NCBI RefSeq assembly: GCF_030518235.1
Contig: NZ_JAULSA010000008.1
Coordinates: 124,001 to 188,000, forward strand
Direction of reading: 5' to 3'
DNA from: Saccharibacillus sp. CPCC 101409
GTDB lineage: Bacteria; Bacillota; Bacilli; Paenibacillales; Paenibacillaceae
Length of the DNA: 64,000 bases
Below are positions 7,967 to 16,921 of this stretch, piece by piece. Position numbers and translations under genes: made by a program. How positions within the stretch are numbered: the first letter of the stretch is position 1; every line of letters begins with the position of its first letter. The notes beneath the pieces were generated by a model. That model saw only the letters and a program-made list of their open reading frames with translations. It was not told the origin of the DNA and made no database searches.

Positions 7967-8677
7967 TTATCGTTTGAAATGAATCATGCCGGTTTCCCGG
8001 CAGATCACGTATTTGGAAATGGAAGAGCGGTTGCTGGCGGCCGGTTTGGCGGCAAGGCGGATATCGTCGGCGAGAAATTCGTTGTATTTGATCTCCAGGA
8101 TCGTCAGCGCCGGATCGAGCATTTCGTGCAGCACCAGATTCGGATGCAGCAGGTCGACGCCGTTCACGCCCGCGGCCAGCTTTTTGTCGAATGTGATGCG
8201 CACGTCGCCCTGCTCCCGGATATACGCTTCGCGCATATAATCGACGATCGTGATCGGCCGGTAGCCCCAGTGCGTCAGCGCAATATGGAATTCGCGGATC
8301 AGCGGATGCTCGGAGTTGTCGATCGCCGAATAGTCGCCGCGCAGGATCGAATCGTACTGGCTGCGCGACAGCGGGGCGCTTTTTTTGTGCACGTAGTTGC
8401 CGAACTTGCTTTTCTGCTCCAGCTTGATCGTCTTGTCTCCGCCGTTGTAGATGCGGATGCGGAATTTGTCCCGGGCGAAGACGCCGTTCACTTTATCGTG
8501 CAGCGCGTGGTCGGTGGGCCCGTCGAAGTACAGGCTGCGAATGCCGTAGCCGTCCGGCCCCAGCGAATGCCGGTCGAGCGGCAGCAGCGCCGAGACGCGC
8601 TGGCGGATCGACAGGTAATCGTAAGCGTGCAGGTAGAATTTGTGCTCGTGACGCAGCGGTTTGCCCATGAATTGCAT
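7967..8677 (-). CDS. VTC-domain (polyphosphate polymerase-like) protein
   Basis: 236 aa, made only of the triphosphate-tunnel VTC domain. Signature strands run in order: RHEHKFYL with the E-x-K pair, YGIRSLYFD, DKFRIRIYNG, KLEQKSK, then a C-terminal LTILEIKYNEFL and SISKY. Basic and acidic residues on these strands line the tunnel that holds nucleotide or polyphosphate and metal. Yeast Vtc4 makes polyphosphate from ATP; bacterial stand-alone VTC proteins are annotated as polyphosphate polymerases largely by homology. The start is the ATG after GAGGTG, three bases from the end of cotH, so translational coupling is likely. Longer frames upstream run inside cotH and are rejected. Confidence 0.85.
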   Translation of the reverse strand: MQFMGKPLRHEHKFYLHAYDYLSIRQRVSALLPLDRHSLGPDGYGIRSLYFDGPTDHALHDKVNGVFARDKFRIRIYNGGDKTIKLEQKSKFGNYVHKKSAPLSRSQYDSILRGDYSAIDNSEHPLIREFHIALTHWGYRPITIVDYMREAYIREQGDVRITFDKKLAAGVNGVDLLHPNLVLHEMLDPALTILEIKYNEFLADDIRLAAKPAASNRSSISKYVICRETGMIHFKR

Positions 8678-8679
8678 GC

Positions 8680-10431
8680 TTATTTCACCTCGATTTGTCT
8701 GATTCCGTAATAAGGAGCGCCTTCGGCATCGTAATAGATATCGAACGCCGTCTGCGAATGGCCGCCCGTGTCGCGTACGATCACTTTCCAATAGTAGGTT
8801 CCGGCGGCCGGCTCTTTTAGCGTGAGATTGGCATCGACGACTTCTTCCTGCTTGACGATGTGTTCAAAAAGCGGGTCTTCGGCCAGCGTAAACGTATAAG
8901 TCAGGTCGTCTCCTTGAAGATCGAACGAATCGCCCCAACTGAATAGAATGCCGGCATCTTTCTGCTGAATATCGTTCAAAAAGAAAGGCTTCGGATCTTG
9001 AATATCTTGTTCGAAGCGTTCGATGGACCGTTTCGGTACTTTGGCGATCTCCTGCACATCCGCCGGAATATCGCCGACCGGAATCGGGAAAAAGTATTTG
9101 TCCGGGCCCCGCCTCGCGAACGCCTCCGTGATCGGCCTGTACTTCGCGATCAGGTCCGACAGAATCTTTTCATTGATGTAGCCGCGGTAAAGTTCGTCGA
9201 TTTTGTTTTTGAGCAGCTGCACGTTCTTCTCGTCGCGAAAAAAGCGATTGTGGAGCTTGCCGCCCCAATAATTGCTGATCCCGTTGTTGTACGTGCCGAT
9301 GCTTCCGATCTTTCGCTGCAGTTCCCAGGCTCCGTCGTAATCCCAGGGCAGGAAATACCACTTCTCGGAATTGAGCGGCGAGTAGAGCAGGAAATTCTGG
9401 GCGTTGGTGTCCATATTGTCCATCAGGATATTGCCGGCCATCCAGGTGAGGTAATTGTCGAGATCGAAATGCTTCTCCATCACTTCGTCGATGGGAATGG
9501 ACATATTGTTCACATCGTCCAGCATGGCGATCAGCTTGGTGTGGTCTTCGCGTCCCTGGATTTCCAGATGTTGTTCAAAAGCGGCCCTGTCGTATACCGG
9601 GTCGTCTTTGGCTTTCAAGGCTTCCGGATACTGGAGAAACTCGAACATGGTCGCTTTGTACAGGTCGCCGTAAGGGTCCAGCCAGTGATTTTTGAGAAAT
9701 TTTTTGTTCGGCTGCTCGATCTGTGTGAACAGGCCGTAGTCTTCGTACTCCGCGCCGGAGGAAGCCGCGCCGTCGCTGAGATCCTTCACGTACAGATGAA
9801 CGAAGCGCGTGCGCAGACTGGCCATGTCCGGCATCGTTTCGAACAGATCGAACCCGAGCTTGTTCCGAAACCGGGAAGGATCGTAGGGGTGCTTGTTCAG
9901 GTTGAGGATGCTCTGGTCGTTCCACAGTCCCGCCCGGTCGTCCAGTTTGATCTTGTAGGAATGCTGGGAGACGTAGCGGGCGGTGTTGCCCCGAAGCGCG
10001 ATTTTGCCGTTGGCTTCCTCGGCCGCGTAGCCGAATGCTCCGGCTTTCGGTCCGCTGCCGTCGTCGGCTCCTTCCTGAACGATAACGTCGAGTTCGCTTT
10101 CTTCCGCCCGGTCTTTGACCCGGTTGAACGCGGCCCAATCGAGCGGCGGTTGATCCGCCCCCGGTGTCTGCGGCGGCACCGTCAGATAGAGGGTGTCGAT
10201 CCGCGTATCTTTATCGCGCTCGTAGATCCGTTTGTCTTCCTGCAAAGGGCCGTCCTGCGAATCGGCATCGGCCGCTGCGGCGGCCGTTTGTTTGGGAGCG
10301 GCGGGAGCCGCCGACTCCGCCGAGTCGTTCGAACAAGAAGCCAGCAGAGCGGCCGCGGCCATCAAGCCCGAAGCGAGCGCCGCCTTTTTGGTCGATAGAA
10401 GCTGAAGCAGCAGAAAGGTCTTTTCGATCAT
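8680..10431 (-). CDS. CotH-family kinase-like lipoprotein (tandem duplicate)
   Basis: 583 aa. Residues 1-33 are a lipoprotein signal with lipobox LLASC (Cys33), followed by an Ala/Asp-rich linker to about residue 65. The CotH domain runs from about 70 to 510 with the family blocks KIALRGNTARYVSQHSYK, NKLGFDLFE and WYFLPWDYDGAW; the DYD aspartates correspond to the metal-binding motif of CotH protein kinases. The last 80 residues form a fibronectin-like strand module (TYTFTLAEDPLFEHIV, GTYYWKVIV). It closely resembles the CotH half of the next gene upstream. AAAGGGGG sits six bases before the ATG, inside a remnant of pelG sequence. It is probably exported and lipid-anchored, and may phosphorylate surface proteins or modify the polymer. 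Confidence 0.85.
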   Translation of the reverse strand: MIEKTFLLLQLLSTKKAALASGLMAAAALLASCSNDSAESAAPAAPKQTAAAAADADSQDGPLQEDKRIYERDKDTRIDTLYLTVPPQTPGADQPPLDWAAFNRVKDRAEESELDVIVQEGADDGSGPKAGAFGYAAEEANGKIALRGNTARYVSQHSYKIKLDDRAGLWNDQSILNLNKHPYDPSRFRNKLGFDLFETMPDMASLRTRFVHLYVKDLSDGAASSGAEYEDYGLFTQIEQPNKKFLKNHWLDPYGDLYKATMFEFLQYPEALKAKDDPVYDRAAFEQHLEIQGREDHTKLIAMLDDVNNMSIPIDEVMEKHFDLDNYLTWMAGNILMDNMDTNAQNFLLYSPLNSEKWYFLPWDYDGAWELQRKIGSIGTYNNGISNYWGGKLHNRFFRDEKNVQLLKNKIDELYRGYINEKILSDLIAKYRPITEAFARRGPDKYFFPIPVGDIPADVQEIAKVPKRSIERFEQDIQDPKPFFLNDIQQKDAGILFSWGDSFDLQGDDLTYTFTLAEDPLFEHIVKQEEVVDANLTLKEPAAGTYYWKVIVRDTGGHSQTAFDIYYDAEGAPYYGIRQIEVK

Positions 10432-10437
10432 GCAAAC

Positions 10438-10502
10438 CCCCTTTCTGTCATCGGAGGACGGCGGAAGCGGCGGGATGACAAATGTAGTAATAAACATGCA
10501 GC
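10438..10502 (-). pseudogene. Remnant of the pelG 3' coding region ahead of cotH
   Basis: Read leftward, this stretch encodes MFITTFVIPPLPPSSDDRKG, matching MFIITFVILLLLLYYDDRKG of PelG (about nt 12470-12530). The nucleotide match is also close. It shows that the cotH gene at 8680-10431 arose by duplication of the 3' part of the pelG-cotH fusion, with loss of the PelG core. Confidence 0.8.
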
Positions 10503-10537
10503 AGGCCGGCCCTATAACGACACAAACAGAATCTTCG

Positions 10538-13500
10538 TTATTCCACTTCGATCTCTCTGACGCCGTGATGCCATACGGACTCGGCATCTTTGTAAATATC
10601 GAAGGCGACCTGGGTATGTTGCTCGGTATCGCTCACGGTAACCTTCCAGTAGTAGGTGCCGGAGCTAAGACCGGTAACGTCGAGATGGGTATCCGCCAGA
10701 TCGGTCTGCTTGACGATATCGGTAAACAGCAGATCGCGGGCCAGCGTGAACGTATACGTCAGATCGTCTCCCTGCAGATCGAACGAAGTCCCCCAGCTGA
10801 ACGAAACGTCGGAACCTTTTTGCCGAATATCGTCCAGGAAGTACGGCTTGGGCGTTTGGACGTCTTCTTCGAAGCGCTCGATCGAGCGGTCCGGCACGTC
10901 GATAATATCCTGCACGGCTCTGGGAATATATTTGACTTGCATCGGGAAAAAGTTGATATCCGGCTTCTGCGCCGCAAAGCGTTCCGTGATCGGGGTGTAC
11001 TTGGCGATCAGCTTCGATACGGTATCGCTGTTGATATATCCGTCGTGCAGCTCATGGATCTTGTCTTCCAGAAGCTTGACGTTCTTCTCGCTGCGGAAAA
11101 AGCGGTTATGGAGCTCGGCGCCCCAGTAGTTGCTGATCCCGTTGTTGTACGTGCCCGTCTTGTCGTCGCCCCGCGGACGTTCCCAGGCTCCGTCGTAGTC
11201 CCAGGGCAGGAAATACCATTTCTCGGAATTGAGCGGCGAGTAGAGCAGGAAGTTCTGGGTGTTGGTGTCCATATTGTCCATCAGGATATTGCTGGCCATC
11301 CAGGTGAGGTAATTGTCGAGATCGAAATGCTTCTCCATCACTTCGTCGATCGGGATCGACTTGTTGTTGACGTCGTCCAGCATCGCGATCAGCTTGGTAT
11401 GGTCTTCGCGGCCCCGAATTTCCAGCAGCGACTCGAATTTGGCTTTGTCGTATGCCGGATCGTCTTTCGGCTTCAATTCGTCCGGGTAGCGCAGGAATTC
11501 GAACATGATCGCTTTATACAGTTCGCCGTAAGGGTCCAGCCAGTGATTTTTGAGGAACGCTTTGTTCGGCTGCTCCACCTGGGTGAAAAGTCCGTAATCT
11601 TCGTACTTGGCCGCCGAAGACGCCGCGCCGTCGCTCAGGTCTTTCACGTAGAGATGAACGAACCGGGTGCGCAGGCTGGTCATGTTCGGGATGGTCTCGA
11701 ACAGGTCGAAGCTCAGCTTGTTCCGCAGGCGCGTGGCATCGTCGGAATGTTTGCTCAGGTTGATCACGCTCTGGTCGTTCCACAGTCCCGCTTCGTCGTT
11801 CAGCTTGATCTTGTAGGAACGCTGGGCGGCGTAACGGGTGCTGTTGCCGCGAAGCGTGACTTTGCCGTTCGCTTTGGAAGCCGAATAGCCGAAGTTTTCG
11901 CTCGCGGGACCGCTGCCGTCGGGGGCGCCTTCCTGGAAAATAACGTTCAGCTCGCCTTCCTCCATGCGGTCCCTGATCCGGTTCAGCTGATACCAGTCGA
12001 GCGGCGCCTGATTCGAGTCTTCTTTTTGCGGAAGCACGGTCAGGTACAGGGTGTTGAGCTGCGTGTCTTCGTCGCGTTCGTAGATCCGCTTGTCTTCCTG
12101 CAGCGCGTTTGCGGACGAATCGGAAGACGAATCCGCAGCCGCGGTCTGCTCGGAAGCGGCGGGCGAGGCCGAATCGGCCGGTTCGCCCGAGCAGGCCGCA
12201 AGCAGGAAGACCGAAGCGATCAGCCCCGAAGCCAACGCCGACGTCCTGGCCCACAGCGGGCGCGAACGACGGGCGGCGGGCGGAGTCAGCGGCTGGGCGC
12301 AGAATGTGTAATAGTCGATGTCCTGCACGTATGCGCGCGTCCGCCTCAGCGCCAGCACCAGCGCGACGAAAGAAGCAAGCAGCATGCCGTAACCGTCGTA
12401 GCCCGTCCGCATCGTCAGGATGCCGAGCAGCAGGTTAAGCAGCAGGAAGGTACCGCTGATCATAAGAACTCCCTTTCTGTCATCGTAATACAGCAGAAGC
12501 AGCAGGATGACAAATGTGATAATGAACATATAGTAGCCGAGCAGCAGGATCACGTAGACATCGAGCTGTTCCATGCTGAACCCGATCAGCGGAAGGAACT
12601 TGATGCCGGCCGCCAGGAACAGGATGGTGAAGATCAGCTGGATTTCCATCAGGAACGTCAGTTCTTTGACCAGCGAACGCTGCATGTCCCGTCTTGCCGC
12701 CGATATTTCTTCCCAGGTGCCTTGCTGGCGAATCAGGTCGTAATAGGTCCTGAATTTTTCGTAGAAGTTCGTTTCGACCGCCACCGTAAATACGATCAGG
12801 GCCGGAACGACGCTGAGATAAGCATAGAACACCGGGGTATCGTAAAAAGCAGAAATCGCGAACCGGCCCGCGATCCGGGTCTGATGGGACCCGAGCCAGT
12901 ATACGAAGCTATGTATGTAAACGCCGGCGTAAAGCAGGGTTCCGATTGCGAACAAGGAAGGGTACTTCCGGAAATAAGCAAGGAAACTGAAATAAAGCTG
13001 TTTGTTCCGCGCCGGAAACACATGCTCGAAGTGCCGGTTGTTCAGCAGCAGCACGATAAAAAATCCCACATCCACCGCGGCGAGCATGCTTGCCGTCGAC
13101 GGGGAAGCCGAGAAGCGGCCGACCGCCCAGGCGCCGGCGAGCGCGGCGAACGCGCTGAGCAGAAAGCTGCGAAAAATCCGTTTGTAATCTTTGAGCGCGG
13201 ACAAATAAACGGACTGGATCCAAATAAGGATAAGCTCCATAAACAGCAGGAAAGCGGCCAGCTTGTAGAAAGGCCCGGCCTGCACGCCTCCCAGGAACAC
13301 AAGCGCCGCCAGCGCGCTCGCGGGCAAACAAACGGCGGCTGCTCCGTAATAGGAAGACAGAACGTATTCGTACTTTTTCCGGAACAGCATGTCCGCAAGA
13401 AAGCGGGTGAGCAGCATGGTCAAGCCGCCGGTGAACAGTACCGAGAAGATAAACGCGTATACGATCGTGGACAGGAACAGTTCTCTTTCCAGATAAGCCG

Positions 13501-13660
13501 CGTCCGATACGCTCATGACATATTGGATCCCGGCGACCATGCCCATCGTCAGCGCCATCGGCCCCACAGTCGACATGGACGAATAGGCGTAAGCTTTCAA
13601 GTGCCGGAGCATTCCCTGCTCGCGGTACAGCTTTCTTAATTCGAATCCGATACCTGCCAT
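10538..13660 (-). CDS. pelG: PelG flippase-like protein fused in frame to a CotH domain
   Basis: 1040 aa in one uninterrupted frame. Residues 1 to about 457 are a full-length PelG: a multi-helix membrane protein of the polysaccharide-exporter type starting MAGIGFELRKLYR and ending DIDYYTFCAQPL, thought to move Pel across the membrane with PelF, PelD and PelE. Residues 475-490 are another hydrophobic segment ending LLAACS, a buried lipobox-like sequence. From about 520 a CotH domain follows (LPWDYDGAW, NFLLYSPLNSEKW) with the same C-terminal strand module as the adjacent gene. CAAGGAGG precedes the ATG, which overlaps pelF by 25 bp. A good internal ribosome binding site at Met400 may also yield a separate CotH product. 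Confidence 0.85.
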   Translation of the reverse strand: MAGIGFELRKLYREQGMLRHLKAYAYSSMSTVGPMALTMGMVAGIQYVMSVSDAAYLERELFLSTIVYAFIFSVLFTGGLTMLLTRFLADMLFRKKYEYVLSSYYGAAAVCLPASALAALVFLGGVQAGPFYKLAAFLLFMELILIWIQSVYLSALKDYKRIFRSFLLSAFAALAGAWAVGRFSASPSTASMLAAVDVGFFIVLLLNNRHFEHVFPARNKQLYFSFLAYFRKYPSLFAIGTLLYAGVYIHSFVYWLGSHQTRIAGRFAISAFYDTPVFYAYLSVVPALIVFTVAVETNFYEKFRTYYDLIRQQGTWEEISAARRDMQRSLVKELTFLMEIQLIFTILFLAAGIKFLPLIGFSMEQLDVYVILLLGYYMFIITFVILLLLLYYDDRKGVLMISGTFLLLNLLLGILTMRTGYDGYGMLLASFVALVLALRRTRAYVQDIDYYTFCAQPLTPPAARRSRPLWARTSALASGLIASVFLLAACSGEPADSASPAASEQTAAADSSSDSSANALQEDKRIYERDEDTQLNTLYLTVLPQKEDSNQAPLDWYQLNRIRDRMEEGELNVIFQEGAPDGSGPASENFGYSASKANGKVTLRGNSTRYAAQRSYKIKLNDEAGLWNDQSVINLSKHSDDATRLRNKLSFDLFETIPNMTSLRTRFVHLYVKDLSDGAASSAAKYEDYGLFTQVEQPNKAFLKNHWLDPYGELYKAIMFEFLRYPDELKPKDDPAYDKAKFESLLEIRGREDHTKLIAMLDDVNNKSIPIDEVMEKHFDLDNYLTWMASNILMDNMDTNTQNFLLYSPLNSEKWYFLPWDYDGAWERPRGDDKTGTYNNGISNYWGAELHNRFFRSEKNVKLLEDKIHELHDGYINSDTVSKLIAKYTPITERFAAQKPDINFFPMQVKYIPRAVQDIIDVPDRSIERFEEDVQTPKPYFLDDIRQKGSDVSFSWGTSFDLQGDDLTYTFTLARDLLFTDIVKQTDLADTHLDVTGLSSGTYYWKVTVSDTEQHTQVAFDIYKDAESVWHHGVREIEVE
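12461..12476 (-). promoter_or_regulatory. Internal ribosome binding site and ATG within pelG-cotH
   Basis: AAAGGGAG (12469-12476) lies five bases before an in-frame ATG (12461-12463, Met400). The equivalent site, AAAGGGGG, is the ribosome binding site of the duplicated cotH gene at 10431. Initiation here would give the last PelG helices plus CotH. Confidence 0.45.
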
Positions 13661-15075
13661 GCGTTCGCCTCCTTGTAGGTGTCGTACAGCTCCCGGTAGC
13701 TGCGAATAAAATCGGCATGGGTATACATTTCTTCCGCCCGCGCGCGTCCGTTTGCGCCCATCCGCTCGCGCAGCTCGCGGCTGAGTCCCAGCTTGACGAT
13801 CGCGCCGGCCATCCGGTCGTAGTGCATAACCGGCACGATCAGCCCGGCCGGGCCGATGGAGTCGCCCCGGCCCTCCAGCAGCTCGCGGCAGCTGCCCACG
13901 TCCGTGGCGACGCACGGCTTGGCGGCCGCCATCGCTTCGAGAATCGCCAGCGGCATGCCTTCGCTGATGCTCGACAGCACGACAAGATCCAGCCTGCCCA
14001 GGTATTCGCGCACATTCACCTGTCCGGTGAAGCGCACATCGTCGAGCCGCAGCGCGAGCACCAGCTCGCGGCATTCCCGCACGTAGTCTTCATCTTCTTC
14101 GGTCGGGCCGAGGATATGCAGCTCCGCTTCCGGCAGCTGCTTCTTGACCAGGGCGAAGCTCTGGATCATCGTCTTGATATCTTTGATCGGGACGAGGCGC
14201 ACGATCGCGCCGATTCGCAGCGGGCCCGCCGCGGCGGGCGGACCGGCGACGAGATCGTAGTCCGCGACGTTGACTCCGTTCGGGATGATCCGGATCTTGC
14301 GCTCGTCGCAGCCGATCTCCACTTCGATCTCTTTGTTGCGCCCGAACAGCGTAATCACTTCGTCGCTCCACGAGTACGCCGCTTCCGACAGCCGGTAGAA
14401 GTAGCGAATCCACAGGTCCTTGAAGTAGCCCCGGACCCAATCCGCTTTGATGATTTCTTCTTCCCGCTCGCGCGAATAGATGCCGTGCTCCGTCAGGATA
14501 TACGGCTTCCCGTACAGATGCTTGCCGAGCGCCGCCACCACGCCGGCATATCCGGTGGATACGCTGTGATACAGATCGGCCCGGGGGATTTCCTCGCGCA
14601 GCGTAAGCAGCAGCGGCAGCATCATCGAACGGACCATCCAGTACATTTCGGTAAAAGGAACGTGGGCGTAGTCTTCCGCGCAGCGCTCCGACAGTATATG
14701 GAAAAACTCCCGCGACATCAGCAGATGGCCGGCGGTAGGCACGCGATCCGAACGGATCAGGTCGAACAGCGGCGCCCAATCCAGTTTGCCGCCGCCGATC
14801 AGGGCGCCGAGCGCCCGGCGTTCTTCGGCAGTCAGCCGCAGACGGTCCTGCGTCGGAGGCGCTTCGTTCATAAAGCTGTTCAGAAACACCTCTTTGATCT
14901 CCACGATATTCGCGGGAATCTCGTAGCGGTACAAGCCGCGCTGCTTCTCTTCCGCGCCGATCGCCAGGATCACGAATTCGTGCTCCGGCATATGAACGGC
15001 CAGCGAATGAATCCAGCTGGACACGCCTCCCGTGATATAAGGGTATGACCCTTCGGCCACAATACATATTCTCAT
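13636..15075 (-). CDS. pelF: PelF, GT4-type glycosyltransferase of Pel synthesis
   Basis: 479 aa, cytosolic GT-B glycosyltransferase that polymerises Pel from UDP-activated GlcNAc/GalNAc. The N-terminus MRICIVAEGSYPYITGGVSS carries the glycine-rich acceptor-side loop characteristic of PelF. The C-terminal donor half shows RIGAIVRLVPIKDIKT and the GT4 EX7E-type block SSISEGMPLAILEAMAAAKP. The start is the ATG that begins this motif, with a GAGG site inside the end of the deacetylase gene; longer frames upstream are discarded. It lies two genes after pelE and overlaps pelG, matching the Gram-positive order D-E-deacetylase-F-G. Confidence 0.93.
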   Translation of the reverse strand: MRICIVAEGSYPYITGGVSSWIHSLAVHMPEHEFVILAIGAEEKQRGLYRYEIPANIVEIKEVFLNSFMNEAPPTQDRLRLTAEERRALGALIGGGKLDWAPLFDLIRSDRVPTAGHLLMSREFFHILSERCAEDYAHVPFTEMYWMVRSMMLPLLLTLREEIPRADLYHSVSTGYAGVVAALGKHLYGKPYILTEHGIYSREREEEIIKADWVRGYFKDLWIRYFYRLSEAAYSWSDEVITLFGRNKEIEVEIGCDERKIRIIPNGVNVADYDLVAGPPAAAGPLRIGAIVRLVPIKDIKTMIQSFALVKKQLPEAELHILGPTEEDEDYVRECRELVLALRLDDVRFTGQVNVREYLGRLDLVVLSSISEGMPLAILEAMAAAKPCVATDVGSCRELLEGRGDSIGPAGLIVPVMHYDRMAGAIVKLGLSRELRERMGANGRARAEEMYTHADFIRSYRELYDTYKEANAWQVSDSN

Positions 15076-15079
15076 AACA

Positions 15080-16912
15080 TCAGGCCTCGCTAAGATGGAT
15101 TGTAAATTCCGGCCGGTCGACGACCACGAGCATAATGCCGTCGCCGATCCGGGTAACGTCGCAGCCTTCCGTAGAGCCGACTTTTTTGCGGGTGCGCAGA
15201 ATAAAGGAGGCTTTGCCTTCAAGCGGCGTCAGCTTTCCCTCGATCAGCTTCCCGCTCTGCTTCAGTTCCAGGTCGGCGGACAGCATGTTTTTCATATCGA
15301 GCGCCGCTTCGACCGAAGTCTTCGCTTCGAGCCACGGATACTTCTCCTGCAAGCGGGATACGATCGTCGCGTACTCGCTGTACAAACCTTCCCAATTCAA
15401 TCCGCTGCTGCGCTCGCTGTCGAGCACGTCGTCGGGGTGAACGAAGTGCGAGAAGAAGCCGTACGAAGTCAGCGTGTTGGCCGCCATCCAGCGCTCGAAT
15501 TCGTCGTCGGCGTAACCGGAAGTCACGCGCGGCATCTCGATGATCCCGTCCTCCGCCTGCCCGAATTCCTGCACGTAGCCCGCGCCCGTCGGATCTTCCG
15601 CGAAGATGGAAGAGATGACCGAGAAGCTGCTCCATTCTTTTTTCAAAGCTTCGCGTCCTTCGGTACTGAGCACATTGGAAGGCGGCACGTAAGTGAACAG
15701 CGAATAGTTGGGGAAGCTCTGCTTGAAATGGTTCAGGGCTTCTTCCACCGACAGCGCCATATCGTCGGCGCTTGCCCAGACTTTGTAGCCGAATCGCTTG
15801 CTGATTTTCGAAGAAGTCGTGAGCGACTGGTGATTGTAGCCGTGCAAACCGATCTCTCCTCCGCTTTTGATAATCTCTCGGCCGTAGCTAATCAAGCCTT
15901 CCGAATCGGCATCGGGCGGATTGGCAAAGGGAGGCTGAACCCGGTCGTTATACGACTCGATCATGACCGCCGTGTATTTGAGGTTGTAGCGCTTCGCGGC
16001 CTTGAGCATGTCCGGCCACCATACCTGCTTGAAGAATTCATGGCGGTTCATCCGGTAGACCTTGTAAATATCGGGATCGACCGAATTGCCGTAAGGCGCG
16101 GGCCAATCGTCGATATACATCAGCTTCGAATTGTAGATCGGATAGATGAAATCGGGAATCATCATGGAAATCGCCCCGACGATCATGCCGCGGCTCGTTT
16201 TTTCTTCAAGAATCGTTCCGTTGAAGACCATGACCGAGCCTTTGTCCACATCGTAGCTCCACAGCATCGGCGTGCCCGACGCCGTGGTGGCATGGACCCG
16301 CGCCGACGAATCGAGTTCCACCTGCATGACTGTATTTTCCATGACATTGTCGTCGATATGAAAGTTCTTCTCGCCCAGCAGCACCTCGTCCGTCAACCGT
16401 ATGCCGGGTTCTTCGACGAATTCGCCGAGGTCGATAATGCCGAGCTTGCGGTAGAATCGCACAAAAGGATCGTTGCGCTCCGGCATGGTAGCCAGGAAAA
16501 GGCGGCCGCCCTGTCCGACATAATCGAACAGCGCGTCGGGATCGTCGATCAGGGTCAAATCCGTCATGGTCGTGACGGCGGCCGCGCAGTCGGCAAGTTC
16601 CGGCTGCTCGCCGCGCAGGTCGACGGAAATCGTCGGCTTGCGAATATCCCGGAGCACTTTGACCGCCTGGTCTTTGACGCGGACGCTGTACTTCTCCCTG
16701 CCGTCGTAGATCAGGCAGATCGGAAACCCGGAAGCGTTCGGCGCCGCAGCCGCGGCGCTCGACCGTTCTTTGAGCTGCTCGCCGAGTTCTTTGTTGTGGC
16801 TGAACTGCTGGAAGAACTGGGTATGCGTCAGCAGCATGGCGGCGGACAGCAGCAGCATGCCGGCCAGAATCAAATACATGCGCAGGCTGAATTTCATACT
16901 CTCGTTATTCAT
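15080..16912 (-). CDS. pelADA: DUF2194 polysaccharide deacetylase-like protein of the pel operon
   Basis: 610 aa. Residues 10-30 form a single membrane anchor, with the rest outside. After a flavodoxin/GATase-like region (to about 270), a CE4-type NodB-like fold follows: the Asp-Asp motif MYIDDWPAP, the metal-binding histidines in GEIGLHGYNHQSL, and a late SHFVHPDD block. This corresponds to the deacetylase half of Pseudomonas PelA, which partly deacetylates Pel. The glycoside hydrolase half of PelA is absent, as known for Bacillus cereus pel operons. It starts ten bases after pelE; the ATG at 16912 is used, although the ATG five codons later is possible. Confidence 0.85.
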   Translation of the reverse strand: MNNESMKFSLRMYLILAGMLLLSAAMLLTHTQFFQQFSHNKELGEQLKERSSAAAAAPNASGFPICLIYDGREKYSVRVKDQAVKVLRDIRKPTISVDLRGEQPELADCAAAVTTMTDLTLIDDPDALFDYVGQGGRLFLATMPERNDPFVRFYRKLGIIDLGEFVEEPGIRLTDEVLLGEKNFHIDDNVMENTVMQVELDSSARVHATTASGTPMLWSYDVDKGSVMVFNGTILEEKTSRGMIVGAISMMIPDFIYPIYNSKLMYIDDWPAPYGNSVDPDIYKVYRMNRHEFFKQVWWPDMLKAAKRYNLKYTAVMIESYNDRVQPPFANPPDADSEGLISYGREIIKSGGEIGLHGYNHQSLTTSSKISKRFGYKVWASADDMALSVEEALNHFKQSFPNYSLFTYVPPSNVLSTEGREALKKEWSSFSVISSIFAEDPTGAGYVQEFGQAEDGIIEMPRVTSGYADDEFERWMAANTLTSYGFFSHFVHPDDVLDSERSSGLNWEGLYSEYATIVSRLQEKYPWLEAKTSVEAALDMKNMLSADLELKQSGKLIEGKLTPLEGKASFILRTRKKVGSTEGCDVTRIGDGIMLVVVDRPEFTIHLSEA

Positions 16913-16921
16913 AACGGCCGG

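Noticed and set aside
10430-13639. Open frame of more than 1000 codons on the plus strand opposite pelG-cotH
   Set aside because: It is the antisense of a well-supported membrane/CotH protein; high GC gives long antisense frames, and it has no family motif or ribosome binding site.
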